This document shows, piece after piece, positions 1 through 8,416 of a DNA stretch of 64,000 bases. Origin of the DNA: Pseudomonas sp. Tri1 (GTDB taxonomy: Bacteria; Pseudomonadota; Gammaproteobacteria; Pseudomonadales; Pseudomonadaceae); NCBI RefSeq assembly GCF_017968885.1, contig NZ_CP072913.1, forward strand, positions 1,596,001-1,660,000, read 5' to 3'. A program made the translations under genes and the position numbers. The number at the start of each line of letters is the position of its first letter. The first letter of the stretch is position 1. The notes beneath the pieces are model-generated. The model saw only the letters and a program-made list of their open reading frames with translations, searched no databases and was not told the DNA's origin.

Positions 1-857
1 TGAGCGGTCAGTGGTGAGCCTTCGGTCATGGTCTTGGCCGCCCTGGCGATCAACGGATCCGGGTGCTCCACCAGCAGGCTGAGGGCCTTCCAGGCGCAGC
101 GCACATCGCTGACATCCAGCCACTCATCGATTTTCTGTCGACGCGGCAGCCACTGGGCTTCAGGCAATTGGCTAACCGCTTCCTGTTGCAGGGCCTTGAG
201 CAGGCTGTTGAGCTGCATCTCGGTCTGTTCCTGCCAATTGAGTTGCAGCAGGCCTTCGATCAGATCGTCCTGTTGTTCATCCAGCAGGAAGCGATCGGCC
301 AGCCCCAGGTCGATGGCGTCCCGGGCGTTCATATGGGCACCGGTCAGGCCGAGAAACAGGCCGAGCTTGCCGGGCAGGCGCGACAGAAACCAACTGGCGC
401 CGACATCCGGGTACAGGCCGATGCTGATCTCCGGCATTGCCAGGCGACTGCTCGGCGTGACGATCCGGGTGCTCGCGCCTTGCAGCAGGCCCATGCCGCC
501 GCCCAGGACATAGCCGTGGCCCCAGCACAGCAAGGGCTTGGGGTAGGTGTGCAGGTTGAAGTCCAAGCGGTATTCCGCTGCGAAAAATTGCGCAGCCAGG
601 GGCGGTACTTCACCGGGGTTGGCCCGGCAGGCCTCCACCAGGCTGCGCACTTCGCCGCCGGCGCAGAAGGCCTTGGCGCCATTGCCGCGCAATAAAACAC
701 AAACGATTTGCGGGTCTCTGGCCCAGGTATCGAAACGATCACGCAGGGCGTTGATCATCGGTAGCGAAAGGGCGTTCAGGGATTTCTCGGCATCCAGCGT
801 GGCGATGCCGATGCGGGCACCGTCGATGCCAGTGAGCTCTTCGAAGTGCAGATTCAT
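1..857 (-). CDS. Enoyl-CoA hydratase/isomerase family protein, HIBCH-like (3' end cut by window)
   Basis: The frame opens with ATG at 857 and runs open to the window edge, giving 285 visible codons. It has the crotonase fold signature: an oxyanion-hole segment with NGAKAFCAGGEVRSL at about residues 58-72 and GYVLGGGMGL further on. The stretch GLYPDVGASWFLSRLPG is typical of the 3-hydroxyisobutyryl-CoA hydrolase branch rather than plain enoyl-CoA hydratases. Members of that branch hydrolyse 3-hydroxyisobutyryl-CoA in valine breakdown and are about 350-370 residues long, so roughly 70-80 residues should lie outside the window. It is divergent from ung. The exact substrate is inferred from family resemblance only. 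Confidence 0.85.
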   Translation of the reverse strand, partial: MNLHFEELTGIDGARIGIATLDAEKSLNALSLPMINALRDRFDTWARDPQIVCVLLRGNGAKAFCAGGEVRSLVEACRANPGEVPPLAAQFFAAEYRLDFNLHTYPKPLLCWGHGYVLGGGMGLLQGASTRIVTPSSRLAMPEISIGLYPDVGASWFLSRLPGKLGLFLGLTGAHMNARDAIDLGLADRFLLDEQQDDLIEGLLQLNWQEQTEMQLNSLLKALQQEAVSQLPEAQWLPRRQKIDEWLDVSDVRCAWKALSLLVEHPDPLIARAAKTMTEGSPLTA

Positions 858-988
858 CGTGACCTCGATCAGAAAATTGAATGTTCAGTATGACCGCTGC
901 GTAGGAAAGTGCCGGTTCTACGTCAGATCAATTGACAAGCCATGTAGGCTTTCCTAGGGTGCGCCCATTGTTTTTACCGGGTGCAACC

Positions 989-1681
989 ATGACTGCTGAC
1001 GACCGTATCAAACTCGAACCGAGCTGGAAGCAGGCACTGCGTGCCGAGTTCGACCAGCCCTACATGACAGAGTTGCGCGAATTCCTGCGTCGGGAATACG
1101 CGGCCGGCAAGGAGATTTATCCACCGGCATCGTTGATTTTCAATGCCCTCAATTCCACGCCGTTGGACAAGGTCAAAGTGGTGATCCTCGGCCAAGACCC
1201 GTACCACGGCCCTGGCCAGGCCCATGGTTTGTGTTTCTCGGTACAGCCGGGTGTGCCAGCACCGCCGTCGCTGGTGAACATCTTCAAGGAATTGAAACGC
1301 GATTTGAACATCGACATCCCGAATCACGGTTACCTGCAAAGCTGGGCCGATCAGGGCGTGTTGTTGCTCAACACCACCATGACCGTGGAGCGCGCCAATG
1401 CCAACGCCCATGCGGGCAAGGGGTGGCAGCACTTCACCGACCGAATCATCGAAGTGGTCAGTGAGCACCAACCGCACTTGGTATTCCTGTTGTGGGGCGC
1501 CCATGCCCAGGGCAAGCAAAAGCTGATCGACGCCACCAAGCACCTGGTGCTGACCTCGGTCCATCCGTCGCCGTTGTCGGCTTATCGCGGTTTCCTGGGT
1601 TGCGGGCATTTCAGCCGGACCAACAAGTTTCTCGAACAACAGGGTGAGACGCCGATTGACTGGCGGTTGCCGCCGGTTTGA
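989..1681 (+). CDS. ung: Uracil-DNA glycosylase
   Basis: A protein of 230 residues, the normal length for family-1 uracil-DNA glycosylase, which removes uracil from DNA to start base-excision repair in the cytoplasm. Both diagnostic motifs are present: the water-activating loop GQDPYHG at residues 68-74 (Asp70 is the general base) and the minor-groove loop [11 protein letters not shown] from about residue 192. The open frame extends upstream to 932, but ATG at 989 starts where all family members start ([13 protein letters not shown]). Transcribed away from the CoA hydratase gene and followed by a REP pair. Confidence 0.97.
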   Translation: MTADDRIKLEPSWKQALRAEFDQPYMTELREFLRREYAAGKEIYPPASLIFNALNSTPLDKVKVVILGQDPYHGPGQAHGLCFSVQPGVPAPPSLVNIFKELKRDLNIDIPNHGYLQSWADQGVLLLNTTMTVERANANAHAGKGWQHFTDRIIEVVSEHQPHLVFLLWGAHAQGKQKLIDATKHLVLTSVHPSPLSAYRGFLGCGHFSRTNKFLEQQGETPIDWRLPPV

Positions 1682-1701
1682 GTGGTCGGCTATGAGGGCC
1701 C

Positions 1702-1776
1702 CATCGCGAGCAGGCTCGCTCCCACATTGATCTGTGTATGCCGCCAATCCATGCGGGAGCGAGCTTGCTCGCGATG
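1702..1776. repeat. REP pair (inverted GGGAGCGAGC repeats)
   Basis: Two copies of the Pseudomonas REP palindrome face each other: the complement-orientation copy at 1702-1725 (catcgcgagcaggctcgctc...) and the forward copy at 1753-1776 (gcgggagcgagcttgctcgc...). They are separated by about 27 bases. The pair lies between the convergent ends of ung and the AbrB-type gene, the usual REPIN position. Confidence 0.9.
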
Positions 1777-1792
1777 AGGGTGCCTCGGACGA

Positions 1793-2830
1793 TCAGACCG
1801 AACCCGGCCTGCGCATCCAGTACCTGAACAACGGCTCCGCCAGAAACAGCACGAACAACAACCGCATCACTTGCAACGCCGTCACCAGCGGCACCGACAG
1901 TTGCAGCGTCTCTGCCGTCAGGCTCATTTCCGCGATGCCGCCGGGCATCATGCCCAATGTCAGCGAACGCAAGTCCAGAAGCGTCAAGGTGCTCAGGCCC
2001 AAGGCCGCAAGCGTGGCGATCAGCATCGTCAGCACCGTGCCGATCAGGGTACGCCCCATGAACGATGGCGCCCGACGGAAGAACTGCCGGTTGAAATGAC
2101 AGCCCAACCCGCTGCCGATCAGCCACTGGCCGATCTGGCTGGCGCCGTTGGGCAGGCCGATGTGCAGGTCCCAACCGACGCTCACCGCCGAACTCACCAG
2201 CAACGGCCCGAACAACCATGGATTGGGTTGGCGCAAGCGCTCCCAAATCCAGGCGAGCAGGGCGCCCGCCGGGAACAGCATCGCCAGCCACAGCCAGTCC
2301 ACCGTAGTGGCGTGTTGCACCGGGGCGCCTTCGCCCAACAGGTATTTGAACGCCGCCGGCACGCACAGCACCACCACCAGCACCCGCAGGCTCTGGCCCG
2401 CAGCGACGCGACTGAGATCAGCGCCGTTGCGGGCACCGAGGTTGACCATTTCGCCGGAACCGCCCGGCATGCTGGAGAAGAATGCGGTGGCGCGGTTTTC
2501 GCCGGTGCGACGCATCAGCCACACACTCACTACGCTGGACACGCTGGTGATCAGCGCGCCGAAGAAGATCAGGCCGAAGTGGCTCAAGACCTGTTCCATC
2601 ACCACCGGAGTGAAGTGCAGGCCGATGCCGATGCCCACCACCCATTGGCCGCATTTACGGCCGCCGGGGATTTCCATCAGTTGCCAAGGCGTCAAGCAGC
2701 GCACCAGGATGATCGCCAGCAACGAGCCGACCATCCAGGGCAAAGGCCAGCCGATCAGGCTGGCCAGATACCCGCCGGCCAGACCGACCAGCGGGGTTCC
2801 CCACCATTGTCTGAATGTTGCCTCAGACAT
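1793..2830 (-). CDS. AbrB-family membrane protein (putative transporter)
   Basis: A hydrophobic protein of 345 residues with about ten membrane segments in two similar halves (glycine-rich stretches near GGYLASLIGWPLPWMVGSLL and later IGTVLTMLIATLAALGLSTL), matching the AbrB duplication family. These are often misnamed ammonia monooxygenase. The motif FFSSMPGGSGEM and its second-half echo MMPGGIAEMSL are typical of the family. ATG at 2830 (MSEATFRQW) is chosen over the GTG at 2842; it overlaps the end of tctA by a few bases, so the gene is probably the last of the tctCBA transcript. Substrate unknown; a link to organic acid uptake is inferred from the operon only. Confidence 0.8.
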   Translation of the reverse strand: MSEATFRQWWGTPLVGLAGGYLASLIGWPLPWMVGSLLAIILVRCLTPWQLMEIPGGRKCGQWVVGIGIGLHFTPVVMEQVLSHFGLIFFGALITSVSSVVSVWLMRRTGENRATAFFSSMPGGSGEMVNLGARNGADLSRVAAGQSLRVLVVVLCVPAAFKYLLGEGAPVQHATTVDWLWLAMLFPAGALLAWIWERLRQPNPWLFGPLLVSSAVSVGWDLHIGLPNGASQIGQWLIGSGLGCHFNRQFFRRAPSFMGRTLIGTVLTMLIATLAALGLSTLTLLDLRSLTLGMMPGGIAEMSLTAETLQLSVPLVTALQVMRLLFVLFLAEPLFRYWMRRPGSV

Positions 2831-4337
2831 TGGCCAGGGCACGACGTTGTGCAGCGCGGCGACGCCAGATCCGCACCAGTGGCATGAACAGCATGATCGC
2901 CGTCAGGATCCAGCAACCGAAGGTGATCGGGCTCGACCAGAGGATCTCCAGCGCACCGTTGGAAATCGACAGCGCGCGCCGCAGGTTTTGCTCCATCAGC
3001 CCACCAAGGATGAAACCCAGCAGGACCGGCGACAGCGGGAAGTCCAGCTTGCGCAGGATGTAACCGAAGATACCGATGCCGATCATCAGGAACAGGTCGA
3101 ACGTGGTGGCATGCACCGCGTAGACGCCAATCCCGGTGATGATCGCGATGACCGGTACCAGTGCCCAGTTCGGCACGGCCAGGATGCGGGTGAAAACGCG
3201 GATCATCGGAATGTTGAGGATCACCAGCATGATGTTGGCGACGAACAACGACGCGATCAGGCCCCAGACGATATCCGGCTGTTGCTGGAACAGCAGGGGA
3301 CCGGGGGTGATGTTGTACAGCGACAGGGCGCCGATCATCACCGCCGTGGTGCCCGAGCCGGGCACGCCGAGGGTCAGCATCGGTACCAGCGCACCGCAGG
3401 CTGCGCCGCCGATGGCGGTTTCCGGAGCGGCGAGGCCGCGCTTGTCACCCTGGCCGAACGTGCCAGTGGCACCGGCAATGCGTTTTTCAGTCATGTAGGC
3501 CACGGCACTGGCCAGGGTCGCACCGGCACCCGGCAACACGCCCATGATGAAACCGAGTACGCCGCAACGCAGGTTGACCGTAAAGACCGACGCCGCTTCC
3601 TTGAAGTTGAACATCATCCGCCCGGTGGCTTTCACCGCTTCCTGGCCGCGATGGGTTTTTTCCAACAGCAACAGGATTTCGCTGATGGAGAACAGGCCCA
3701 GCACCAGCACGACGAACTGGATACCGTCGGTCAAGTGGATGTTGTCACCGGTGAAACGGTACACGCCGCTGTTGGCATCGATCCCGACGCAGGACAGGAA
3801 CAGCCCGATCAGCGCCGCGATGAACGTCTTGAGCGGTCGATCGCCGGCCATGCCGCCGAGGCAGACGATGGCGAACACCATCAGCACGAAATACTCCGCC
3901 GGTCCGAAGGCAATCGCCCATTTGGCCAGCAACGGTGCGAACAGCACCATGCCGCAGGTGGCGATGAACGCACCGATGAACGAGCTCCACGCCGACAGCG
4001 ACAATGCCACCCCGGCCAAGCCCTGGCGCGCCATCGGGTAGCCGTCGAGGGTGGTCATCACGGTGGAGGCTTCGCCGGGGATGTTCAGCAGGATCGAGCT
4101 GATACGTCCGCCGTATTCGCAACCCAGGTACACCGCCGCCAGCAGGATCAGTGCCGACTCCGGTGGCAAGCCCAGGGCAAAGGCAATCGGGATCAGCAGC
4201 GCCACGCCGTTGATCGGGCCCAGGCCCGGCAGCAGCCCGACCACGGTGCCGATCAAGGTGCCGGTCAGTGCTGTGACGAGATTGTAGGGAGTCAGTGCAA
4301 CGCCAAAACCCTGGCCGAGATAATTCAGGGTATCCAT
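2823..4337 (-). CDS. tctA: Tripartite tricarboxylate transporter, large membrane subunit
   Basis: A protein of 504 residues with about twelve membrane segments, the standard size for TctA. It forms the ion-coupled channel of the TTT system in the inner membrane, working with TctB and the periplasmic binding protein TctC. Family-typical glycine/proline-rich segments are seen near the start (GTVVGLLPGLGPINGVALL) and in the middle (GVLPGAGATLASAVAYMTEK; LTLGVPGSGTTAVMIGAL). Its ATG at 4337 is two bases beyond the tctB stop codon, so the two are translationally close. Order tctC-tctB-tctA matches the citrate loci of other pseudomonads. Confidence 0.95.
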   Translation of the reverse strand: MDTLNYLGQGFGVALTPYNLVTALTGTLIGTVVGLLPGLGPINGVALLIPIAFALGLPPESALILLAAVYLGCEYGGRISSILLNIPGEASTVMTTLDGYPMARQGLAGVALSLSAWSSFIGAFIATCGMVLFAPLLAKWAIAFGPAEYFVLMVFAIVCLGGMAGDRPLKTFIAALIGLFLSCVGIDANSGVYRFTGDNIHLTDGIQFVVLVLGLFSISEILLLLEKTHRGQEAVKATGRMMFNFKEAASVFTVNLRCGVLGFIMGVLPGAGATLASAVAYMTEKRIAGATGTFGQGDKRGLAAPETAIGGAACGALVPMLTLGVPGSGTTAVMIGALSLYNITPGPLLFQQQPDIVWGLIASLFVANIMLVILNIPMIRVFTRILAVPNWALVPVIAIITGIGVYAVHATTFDLFLMIGIGIFGYILRKLDFPLSPVLLGFILGGLMEQNLRRALSISNGALEILWSSPITFGCWILTAIMLFMPLVRIWRRRAAQRRALANV

Positions 4338-4338
4338 A

Positions 4339-4800
4339 TCAATTCTCCAGGACGTCGAGCAGGCCCAAGGGCAGCGGCACGTCCATCAGCTTGTCGAACA
4401 ACAGGTAGAGACCGATGGCCATCAGGCTGATGATCACTACGCTCGGCACCCAGCGACCGCCATACAGGCGCGCCATCGGCACGCCAATCAGGATGCTGGC
4501 GAGGATGAAGCCCAGGGGTTCGAAGGTTCCGGCGAATACCAGCAGCAGCACCACGCAGATGCCGATCTTCTGCAAGGTTTCGCGGTCCAGGTGCGGGTCT
4601 TCGTCGCTGTGCACGATGGGCGTAGGACGAAACAGCATGTACAGCAATGCCAGTCCCATCAGCCCGAGCATCAGCAAGGGAAAGGCGCGGGGACCGACCG
4701 GTTCGTAGGAAAAGGCGGCCTGATAGGGCCAAGCCATCAGCGCCAGACCGATACAGACCAGTAGCAGCACCGCGGCAAAAATACGTTGGATGGTGAGCAT
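4339..4800 (-). CDS. tctB: Tripartite tricarboxylate transporter, small membrane subunit
   Basis: A protein of 153 residues with four predicted membrane segments: near residues 5-23, 35-60, about 80-115 (split by a short loop), and 120-140. This is the size and layout of TctB, the small membrane partner of TctA. The sequence begins MLTIQRIFAAVLLLVCIG and carries a charged cytoplasmic loop (HSDEDPHLDRETLQK) between the second and third segments. It lies between tctC and tctA in one transcription direction. Low sequence conservation is normal for this subunit; the assignment rests on size, topology and position. Confidence 0.9.
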   Translation of the reverse strand: MLTIQRIFAAVLLLVCIGLALMAWPYQAAFSYEPVGPRAFPLLMLGLMGLALLYMLFRPTPIVHSDEDPHLDRETLQKIGICVVLLLVFAGTFEPLGFILASILIGVPMARLYGGRWVPSVVIISLMAIGLYLLFDKLMDVPLPLGLLDVLEN

Positions 4801-4855
4801 GACTAACTCCTGGGCGGCACCGGCAGTGCCAGCGCCGCCGCGAGAACAGAGACGA

Positions 4856-5848
4856 TTACTGGATCAGGCCGAACTCTTTGGCCAGCACCTTGTAATCGGC
4901 CACTTGTTTCTTCACATAGGCATCCAGTTCCGGGCCGGTCATGGCAAATGGGAACAGCTCGCGCTGGTCACGCAGCTTGGCGAACTCCTCGGAAGCCAGC
5001 AGTTTGTCGAAGGCATCTTTCCACCAGGCATAGTCTTCGTCGCTGACCTTTGGCCCGAGGTAGAAGCCACGGACCACTGGCCAGAGGATGTCGTAGCCTT
5101 GCTCGCGAGCGGTCGGGATGTCTTTCATTTCCGGCTCGTCCAGGCGCTTCTCGGCGAACACGGCGAGCAGGCGCATATCACCGCTCTGGATGTGTGGCAT
5201 GGAGTCGGAAATGTCCGTACTGCCTACCTGAATATGGCCGCCGAGCAAGGCGGTGGCGATTTCACCGCCACCTTCGAGGGCCACGTAGCGCAGTTTGCGA
5301 GGATCGATGCCGGCGGCCTTGGCGATCAGGGCGGTTTGCATCCAGTCCTGGCTGCCGACGGTGCCGCCGGAGCCGATGACCACGGAACCCGGATCTTTCT
5401 TCAGGGCCTGTACCAGATCGTCGAGGTTCTTGTAGGGCGAATCGCTCTTCACCGCGATGGCGCCGTAGCTGGTGCCGACGGCCGCCAGCCAGCGCACGGC
5501 GTTTTCATCGAAACGACCGAACTTGCCTTGCGCCAGGTTCAACAACGAACCGCTGGACCAGGCCACCAGCGTTCCGGCGTCGGCCGGACGCTGGGCGACC
5601 ACTGCGTTGTAGGCCACAGCGCCGACACCGCCGGGCATGTAGGTCACACGCATAGGCTTGGTCAGCAGTTTCTGGTTGACCAGCGCGCTTTGTGCCAGTT
5701 TGCACGTCAGGTCGAAACCGCCGCCGGGGGCGGCCGGAGCGATGCATTCAGGGCGCTTCGGCTCTTTGGATGGATCAGCAGCGAGCAACTGCCCGGCGAA
5801 CATCAGGCATCCGGCGGCCAAGGCTACTTTACGCAGTGATAGGTTCAT
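4856..5848 (-). CDS. tctC: Periplasmic tricarboxylate-binding protein TctC (TTT family)
   Basis: A protein of 330 residues starting with a clear signal peptide (MNLSLRKVALAAGCLMFAGQ, cleaved after LLA or nearby). The mature part shows Bug/TctC family features: an early CIAPAAPGGGFDLTC ligand-loop motif, VTYMPGGVGAVAYNAV, and VIGSGGTVGSQDW. It captures tricarboxylates in the periplasm and hands them to TctA/TctB. ATG at 5848 is preferred over the upstream ATG at 5860 because it has a GGAG ribosome site eight bases upstream and opens directly into the signal peptide. It is divergent from tctD, with probable TctD sites between them. Confidence 0.93.
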   Translation of the reverse strand: MNLSLRKVALAAGCLMFAGQLLAADPSKEPKRPECIAPAAPGGGFDLTCKLAQSALVNQKLLTKPMRVTYMPGGVGAVAYNAVVAQRPADAGTLVAWSSGSLLNLAQGKFGRFDENAVRWLAAVGTSYGAIAVKSDSPYKNLDDLVQALKKDPGSVVIGSGGTVGSQDWMQTALIAKAAGIDPRKLRYVALEGGGEIATALLGGHIQVGSTDISDSMPHIQSGDMRLLAVFAEKRLDEPEMKDIPTAREQGYDILWPVVRGFYLGPKVSDEDYAWWKDAFDKLLASEEFAKLRDQRELFPFAMTGPELDAYVKKQVADYKVLAKEFGLIQ

Positions 5849-5914
5849 TGTTGTCTCCACAGGAATTGTTGTTGTGCGTGGTGAAAAATTGTCGTTGACG
5901 GATCCCCGCCCAAG

Positions 5915-6037
5915 TCATCGTTGATGGGGCGCGCAGGTCGTTACCGGAATTGAATGCGGGGCGACATCGCTCAAGGCGGTCTGGTTCAAGCGAGAAGGGC
6001 GAGCAGGCGCTGGGGCCTGGAGCTGCATGGACAGCAT
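5915..6037 (-). CDS. Possible 40-residue leader ORF upstream of tctC
   Basis: A short frame (begins MLSMQLQAPAPARPSRLN, ends CAPHQR) with an ATG at 6037 preceded by GGAG eight bases upstream. It lies wholly inside the predicted tctCBA leader, between the inferred promoter near 6129-6158 and the tctC start at 5848. It has no membrane segment or recognised domain and is rich in Ala, Pro and Ser. It could be a translated leader, a small protein or chance. Conservation would decide. Confidence 0.25.
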   Translation of the reverse strand: MLSMQLQAPAPARPSRLNQTALSDVAPHSIPVTTCAPHQR

Positions 6038-6128
6038 GGTGAATACTCCGCTTTTATTTTTCTTATTGGGACGAAAACGCTTCGTGGCATTTTTCATTCG
6101 CGATCGGGCGTCGCGGCGGGCAGTCGAA

Positions 6129-6158
6129 ACTATCCGTAAAGGGACTCTAATGGCTCAA
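6129..6158 (-). promoter_or_regulatory. Candidate tctCBA promoter
   Basis: On the minus strand TTGAGC (6158-6153) and GATAGT (6134-6129) are separated by 18 bases, a plausible sigma-70 pair. The -35 element abuts the TctD-like repeats, the arrangement expected for activation by an OmpR/PhoB-type regulator. The resulting leader before tctC would be about 270 bases. Confidence 0.45.
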
Positions 6159-6159
6159 C

Positions 6160-6190
6160 CTTTCGCTAACCTTTCAGAAGCTTTCAGAAT
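6160..6190 (+). promoter_or_regulatory. Triple CTTTC direct repeat, probable TctD operator
   Basis: Three direct repeats, CTTTCGCTAAC, CTTTCAGAAG and CTTTCAGAAT, start at 6160, 6171 and 6181, so the period is 11 and then 10 bases, about one helical turn. Tandem half-sites at this period are the usual target of winged-helix OmpR/PhoB-class response regulators, and TctD is one. They sit between the two divergent tct promoters. The sites are seen in sequence; assigning them to TctD is inference. Confidence 0.6.
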
Positions 6191-6200
6191 GTTTTTTGCC

Positions 6201-6228
6201 TTCACAGCTGCCCATGCGGCTGTAAACT
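6201..6228 (+). promoter_or_regulatory. Candidate tctDE promoter
   Basis: TTCACA at 6201-6206 and TAAACT at 6223-6228 are separated by 16 bases, followed by a leader of about 40 bases and the tctD start with its upstream GAGGAAA. The direct repeats end ten bases upstream of the -35 element, suggesting that TctD also controls its own gene. Confidence 0.45.
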
Positions 6229-6275
6229 CCGCGCCAAAGAATGGCGTCGACCATCCCTGAATCGAGGAAAAATCC

Positions 6276-6947
6276 ATGCGTGTTCTGCTCGTCGAAGACC
6301 ATCTGCAGCTCGCCGAAAGTGTAGCCCAGGCCCTCAAGAGCACCGGCTTGACCGTGGATGTATTGCACGACGGGGTGGCGGCCGACCTGGCCTTGAGCAG
6401 TGAGGAATACGCCGTGGCGATCCTCGATGTGGGGCTGCCGCGCATGGATGGCTTCGAGGTGCTGGCGCGTTTGCGGTCCCGGGGCAAGACCCTGCCGGTG
6501 TTGATGCTGACCGCGCGCAGTGACGTCAAGGACCGGGTCCATGGCCTGAACCTGGGAGCCGACGATTACCTGGCCAAGCCATTCGAGCTCACGGAGCTAG
6601 AAGCACGGGTCAAGGCATTGCTGCGCCGCAGCGTATTGGGGGGGGAACGCCAGCAGCGTTGTGGTGGGCTGGTCTATGACCTGGATACCCGCCGCTTCAC
6701 CCTCGATGACGAACTGCTGACCCTGACGTCACGTGAGCAAGCCGTGCTGGAGGCGTTGATCGCCCGGCCGGGGCGGGTGATGAGCAAGGAGCAGGTGGCG
6801 GCCCAGGTGTTCGGCCTGGACGAAGAAGCCAGCCCTGATGCCATCGAAATCTACATCCACCGCTTGCGCAAGAAGCTCGATGGCCATGCCGTGGCCATCG
6901 TGACGTTCCGCGGCCTGGGCTATCTGCTGGAAAACCGTGATGCATAA
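6276..6947 (+). CDS. tctD: Response regulator TctD (OmpR family)
   Basis: A protein of 223 residues with an N-terminal receiver domain (acidic pair in VEDH, phospho-acceptor Asp51 in ILDVGLPRMDG, conserved Lys in LAKPFEL) and a C-terminal winged-helix DNA-binding domain (residues about 125-220, ending in the TFRGLGYLL wing typical of the OmpR class). It is cytoplasmic and should be phosphorylated by TctE to activate tctCBA. Its stop codon overlaps the tctE start, so the two are co-translated. Position divergent from tctCBA matches TctDE systems for tricarboxylate uptake. Confidence 0.94.
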   Translation: MRVLLVEDHLQLAESVAQALKSTGLTVDVLHDGVAADLALSSEEYAVAILDVGLPRMDGFEVLARLRSRGKTLPVLMLTARSDVKDRVHGLNLGADDYLAKPFELTELEARVKALLRRSVLGGERQQRCGGLVYDLDTRRFTLDDELLTLTSREQAVLEALIARPGRVMSKEQVAAQVFGLDEEASPDAIEIYIHRLRKKLDGHAVAIVTFRGLGYLLENRDA

Positions 6948-8331
6948 GCCCGACAGCCTGCGCTGGCGGCTGCTCAGGAACCTGGCGCTGTTGTTGGTGG
7001 TGCTGATGCTCGCCAGCGGCTTGAGCGCCTATTGGAACGGTCGCGAGGCTGCGGATACCGCCTACGACCGGACCCTGCTGGCCTCGGCCCGGACTATCGC
7101 GGCCGGTCTTTCGCAACGCGACGGCAGCCTCAGCGCAGATGTGCCCTACGTGGCCCTGGACACTTTCGCCTACGACAGCGCCGGACGTATTTATTACCAG
7201 GTCAATGACATCAACAGGAAGCTGATTTCCGGCTACGAAAATCTCCCAGGCCCGCCGCCCGGCACGCCGCGTACGGACGATTACCCAGCCCTGGCACGCT
7301 TCTACAACGCCAGTTACCAGGGCCAGAACGTGCGGGTGGTGAGCCTGCTCAAGGCGGTGAGCGAGCCGAACATGAACGGCATGGCGGAAATTCGTGTGGC
7401 GGAAACTGAAGAAGCGCGGGTCAGCATGGCCCGCAGCCTCATGGCTGACACGTTGTTGCGCTTGGGCATGCTGGCCGTGGGGGCGCTGTTGTTGGTGTGG
7501 TTCGCGGTCAGTGCCGCACTGCGCCCGTTGGAACGCTTGCGTACGGCGGTGGAGGAGCGCCAGCCGGATGATCTACGGCCATTGCCACTAGTGGAAGTCC
7601 AGCATGAACTCTGGCCGCTGGTGCGCGCCCTCAACCATTTCACTGAGCGTTTGCGCGGGCAATTCGAGCGACAGGCGCAATTCATTGCTGATGCCGCCCA
7701 TGAACTGCGCACGCCCCTGGCTGCGCTCAAGGCCCGCCTTGAACTGGGCTTGCGCGCCAGTGAGCCGGCGACCTGGCGTGAAACCCTGGAAACCGCGGCC
7801 CAGGGCACCGATCGCCTGACCCATCTGGCCAATCAACTGCTGTCCCTGGCGCGCGTGGAAAACGGCGCTCGGGCCATTGCCGAGGGCGGCGCGCAGTTGC
7901 TTGACCTGAGCCAATTGGCTCGTGAACTGGGCATGGCCATGGCCCCGCTGGCCCACGCCAGAGGTGTGGCGTTGGCCTTGGAGGCCGACGAGCCGGTATG
8001 GCTGCGGGGCGAACCAACCTTGCTGAATGAACTGTTGAGCAATCTGGTGGACAACGCCCTGGCCCATACACCGTCGGGCGGCAACGTGATTTTGAGGGTC
8101 AGCGCACCGGCGGTGCTGGAAGTCGAGGATGATGGGCCGGGCATTCCGCTGCATGAGCGGGATCGGGTGTTCGAGCGCTTCTATCGACGCAACCAGCAAG
8201 TGGCCGGGTCCGGCCTGGGATTGGCGATCGTCGGTGAAATCTGTCGCGCACACTTGGCGCAGATCACCCTGCATGACGGGCAAGAGCGTGGGTTGAAGGT
8301 GCGGGTGAGTTTTATCCCCGGCTCAGATTGA
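6940..8331 (+). CDS. tctE: Sensor histidine kinase TctE
   Basis: A protein of 463 residues. One membrane segment lies at about 12-32, then a periplasmic sensor domain to about 165 (2CSK-type N-terminal domain expected for TctE), then a second membrane segment at 170-192. The H-box FIADAAHELRTPLAALKARL has the phosphorylated His254, and N, D and G boxes follow (ELLSNLVDNALAHTPSG; VEDDGPGIP; GSGLGLAIV). ATG at 6940 is chosen; a GTG lies three bases upstream. The ATG overlaps the end of tctD by eight bases. It should sense external tricarboxylates and phosphorylate TctD. Confidence 0.94.
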   Translation: MHKPDSLRWRLLRNLALLLVVLMLASGLSAYWNGREAADTAYDRTLLASARTIAAGLSQRDGSLSADVPYVALDTFAYDSAGRIYYQVNDINRKLISGYENLPGPPPGTPRTDDYPALARFYNASYQGQNVRVVSLLKAVSEPNMNGMAEIRVAETEEARVSMARSLMADTLLRLGMLAVGALLLVWFAVSAALRPLERLRTAVEERQPDDLRPLPLVEVQHELWPLVRALNHFTERLRGQFERQAQFIADAAHELRTPLAALKARLELGLRASEPATWRETLETAAQGTDRLTHLANQLLSLARVENGARAIAEGGAQLLDLSQLARELGMAMAPLAHARGVALALEADEPVWLRGEPTLLNELLSNLVDNALAHTPSGGNVILRVSAPAVLEVEDDGPGIPLHERDRVFERFYRRNQQVAGSGLGLAIVGEICRAHLAQITLHDGQERGLKVRVSFIPGSD

Positions 8332-8345
8332 TCCAGAGCGAGTCT

Positions 8346-8377
8346 CTGTGGCGAGGGGCTAAATCCCCTCGCCACAG
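8346..8377. repeat. GTGGCGAGGGG palindrome
   Basis: A perfect 13-base-pair hairpin, ctgtggcgagggg and its complement around the loop ctaaat. There is no T tract, so it is not a clear intrinsic terminator. The same motif occurs at other intergenic spots in this window, making it a second interspersed palindrome family. It lies between the convergent ends of tctE and the HDOD gene. Confidence 0.8.
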
Positions 8378-8416
8378 GATCAAGCCTGACTCGAGTTCGT
8401 TGGCTATCTGGCCTGC

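Noticed and set aside
2148..4430. A 760-codon plus-strand frame opposite the tctA and AbrB genes.
   Set aside because: It is a GC-driven shadow of genes with strong family matches on the other strand; its product is Gln/His/Arg-rich with no domain.
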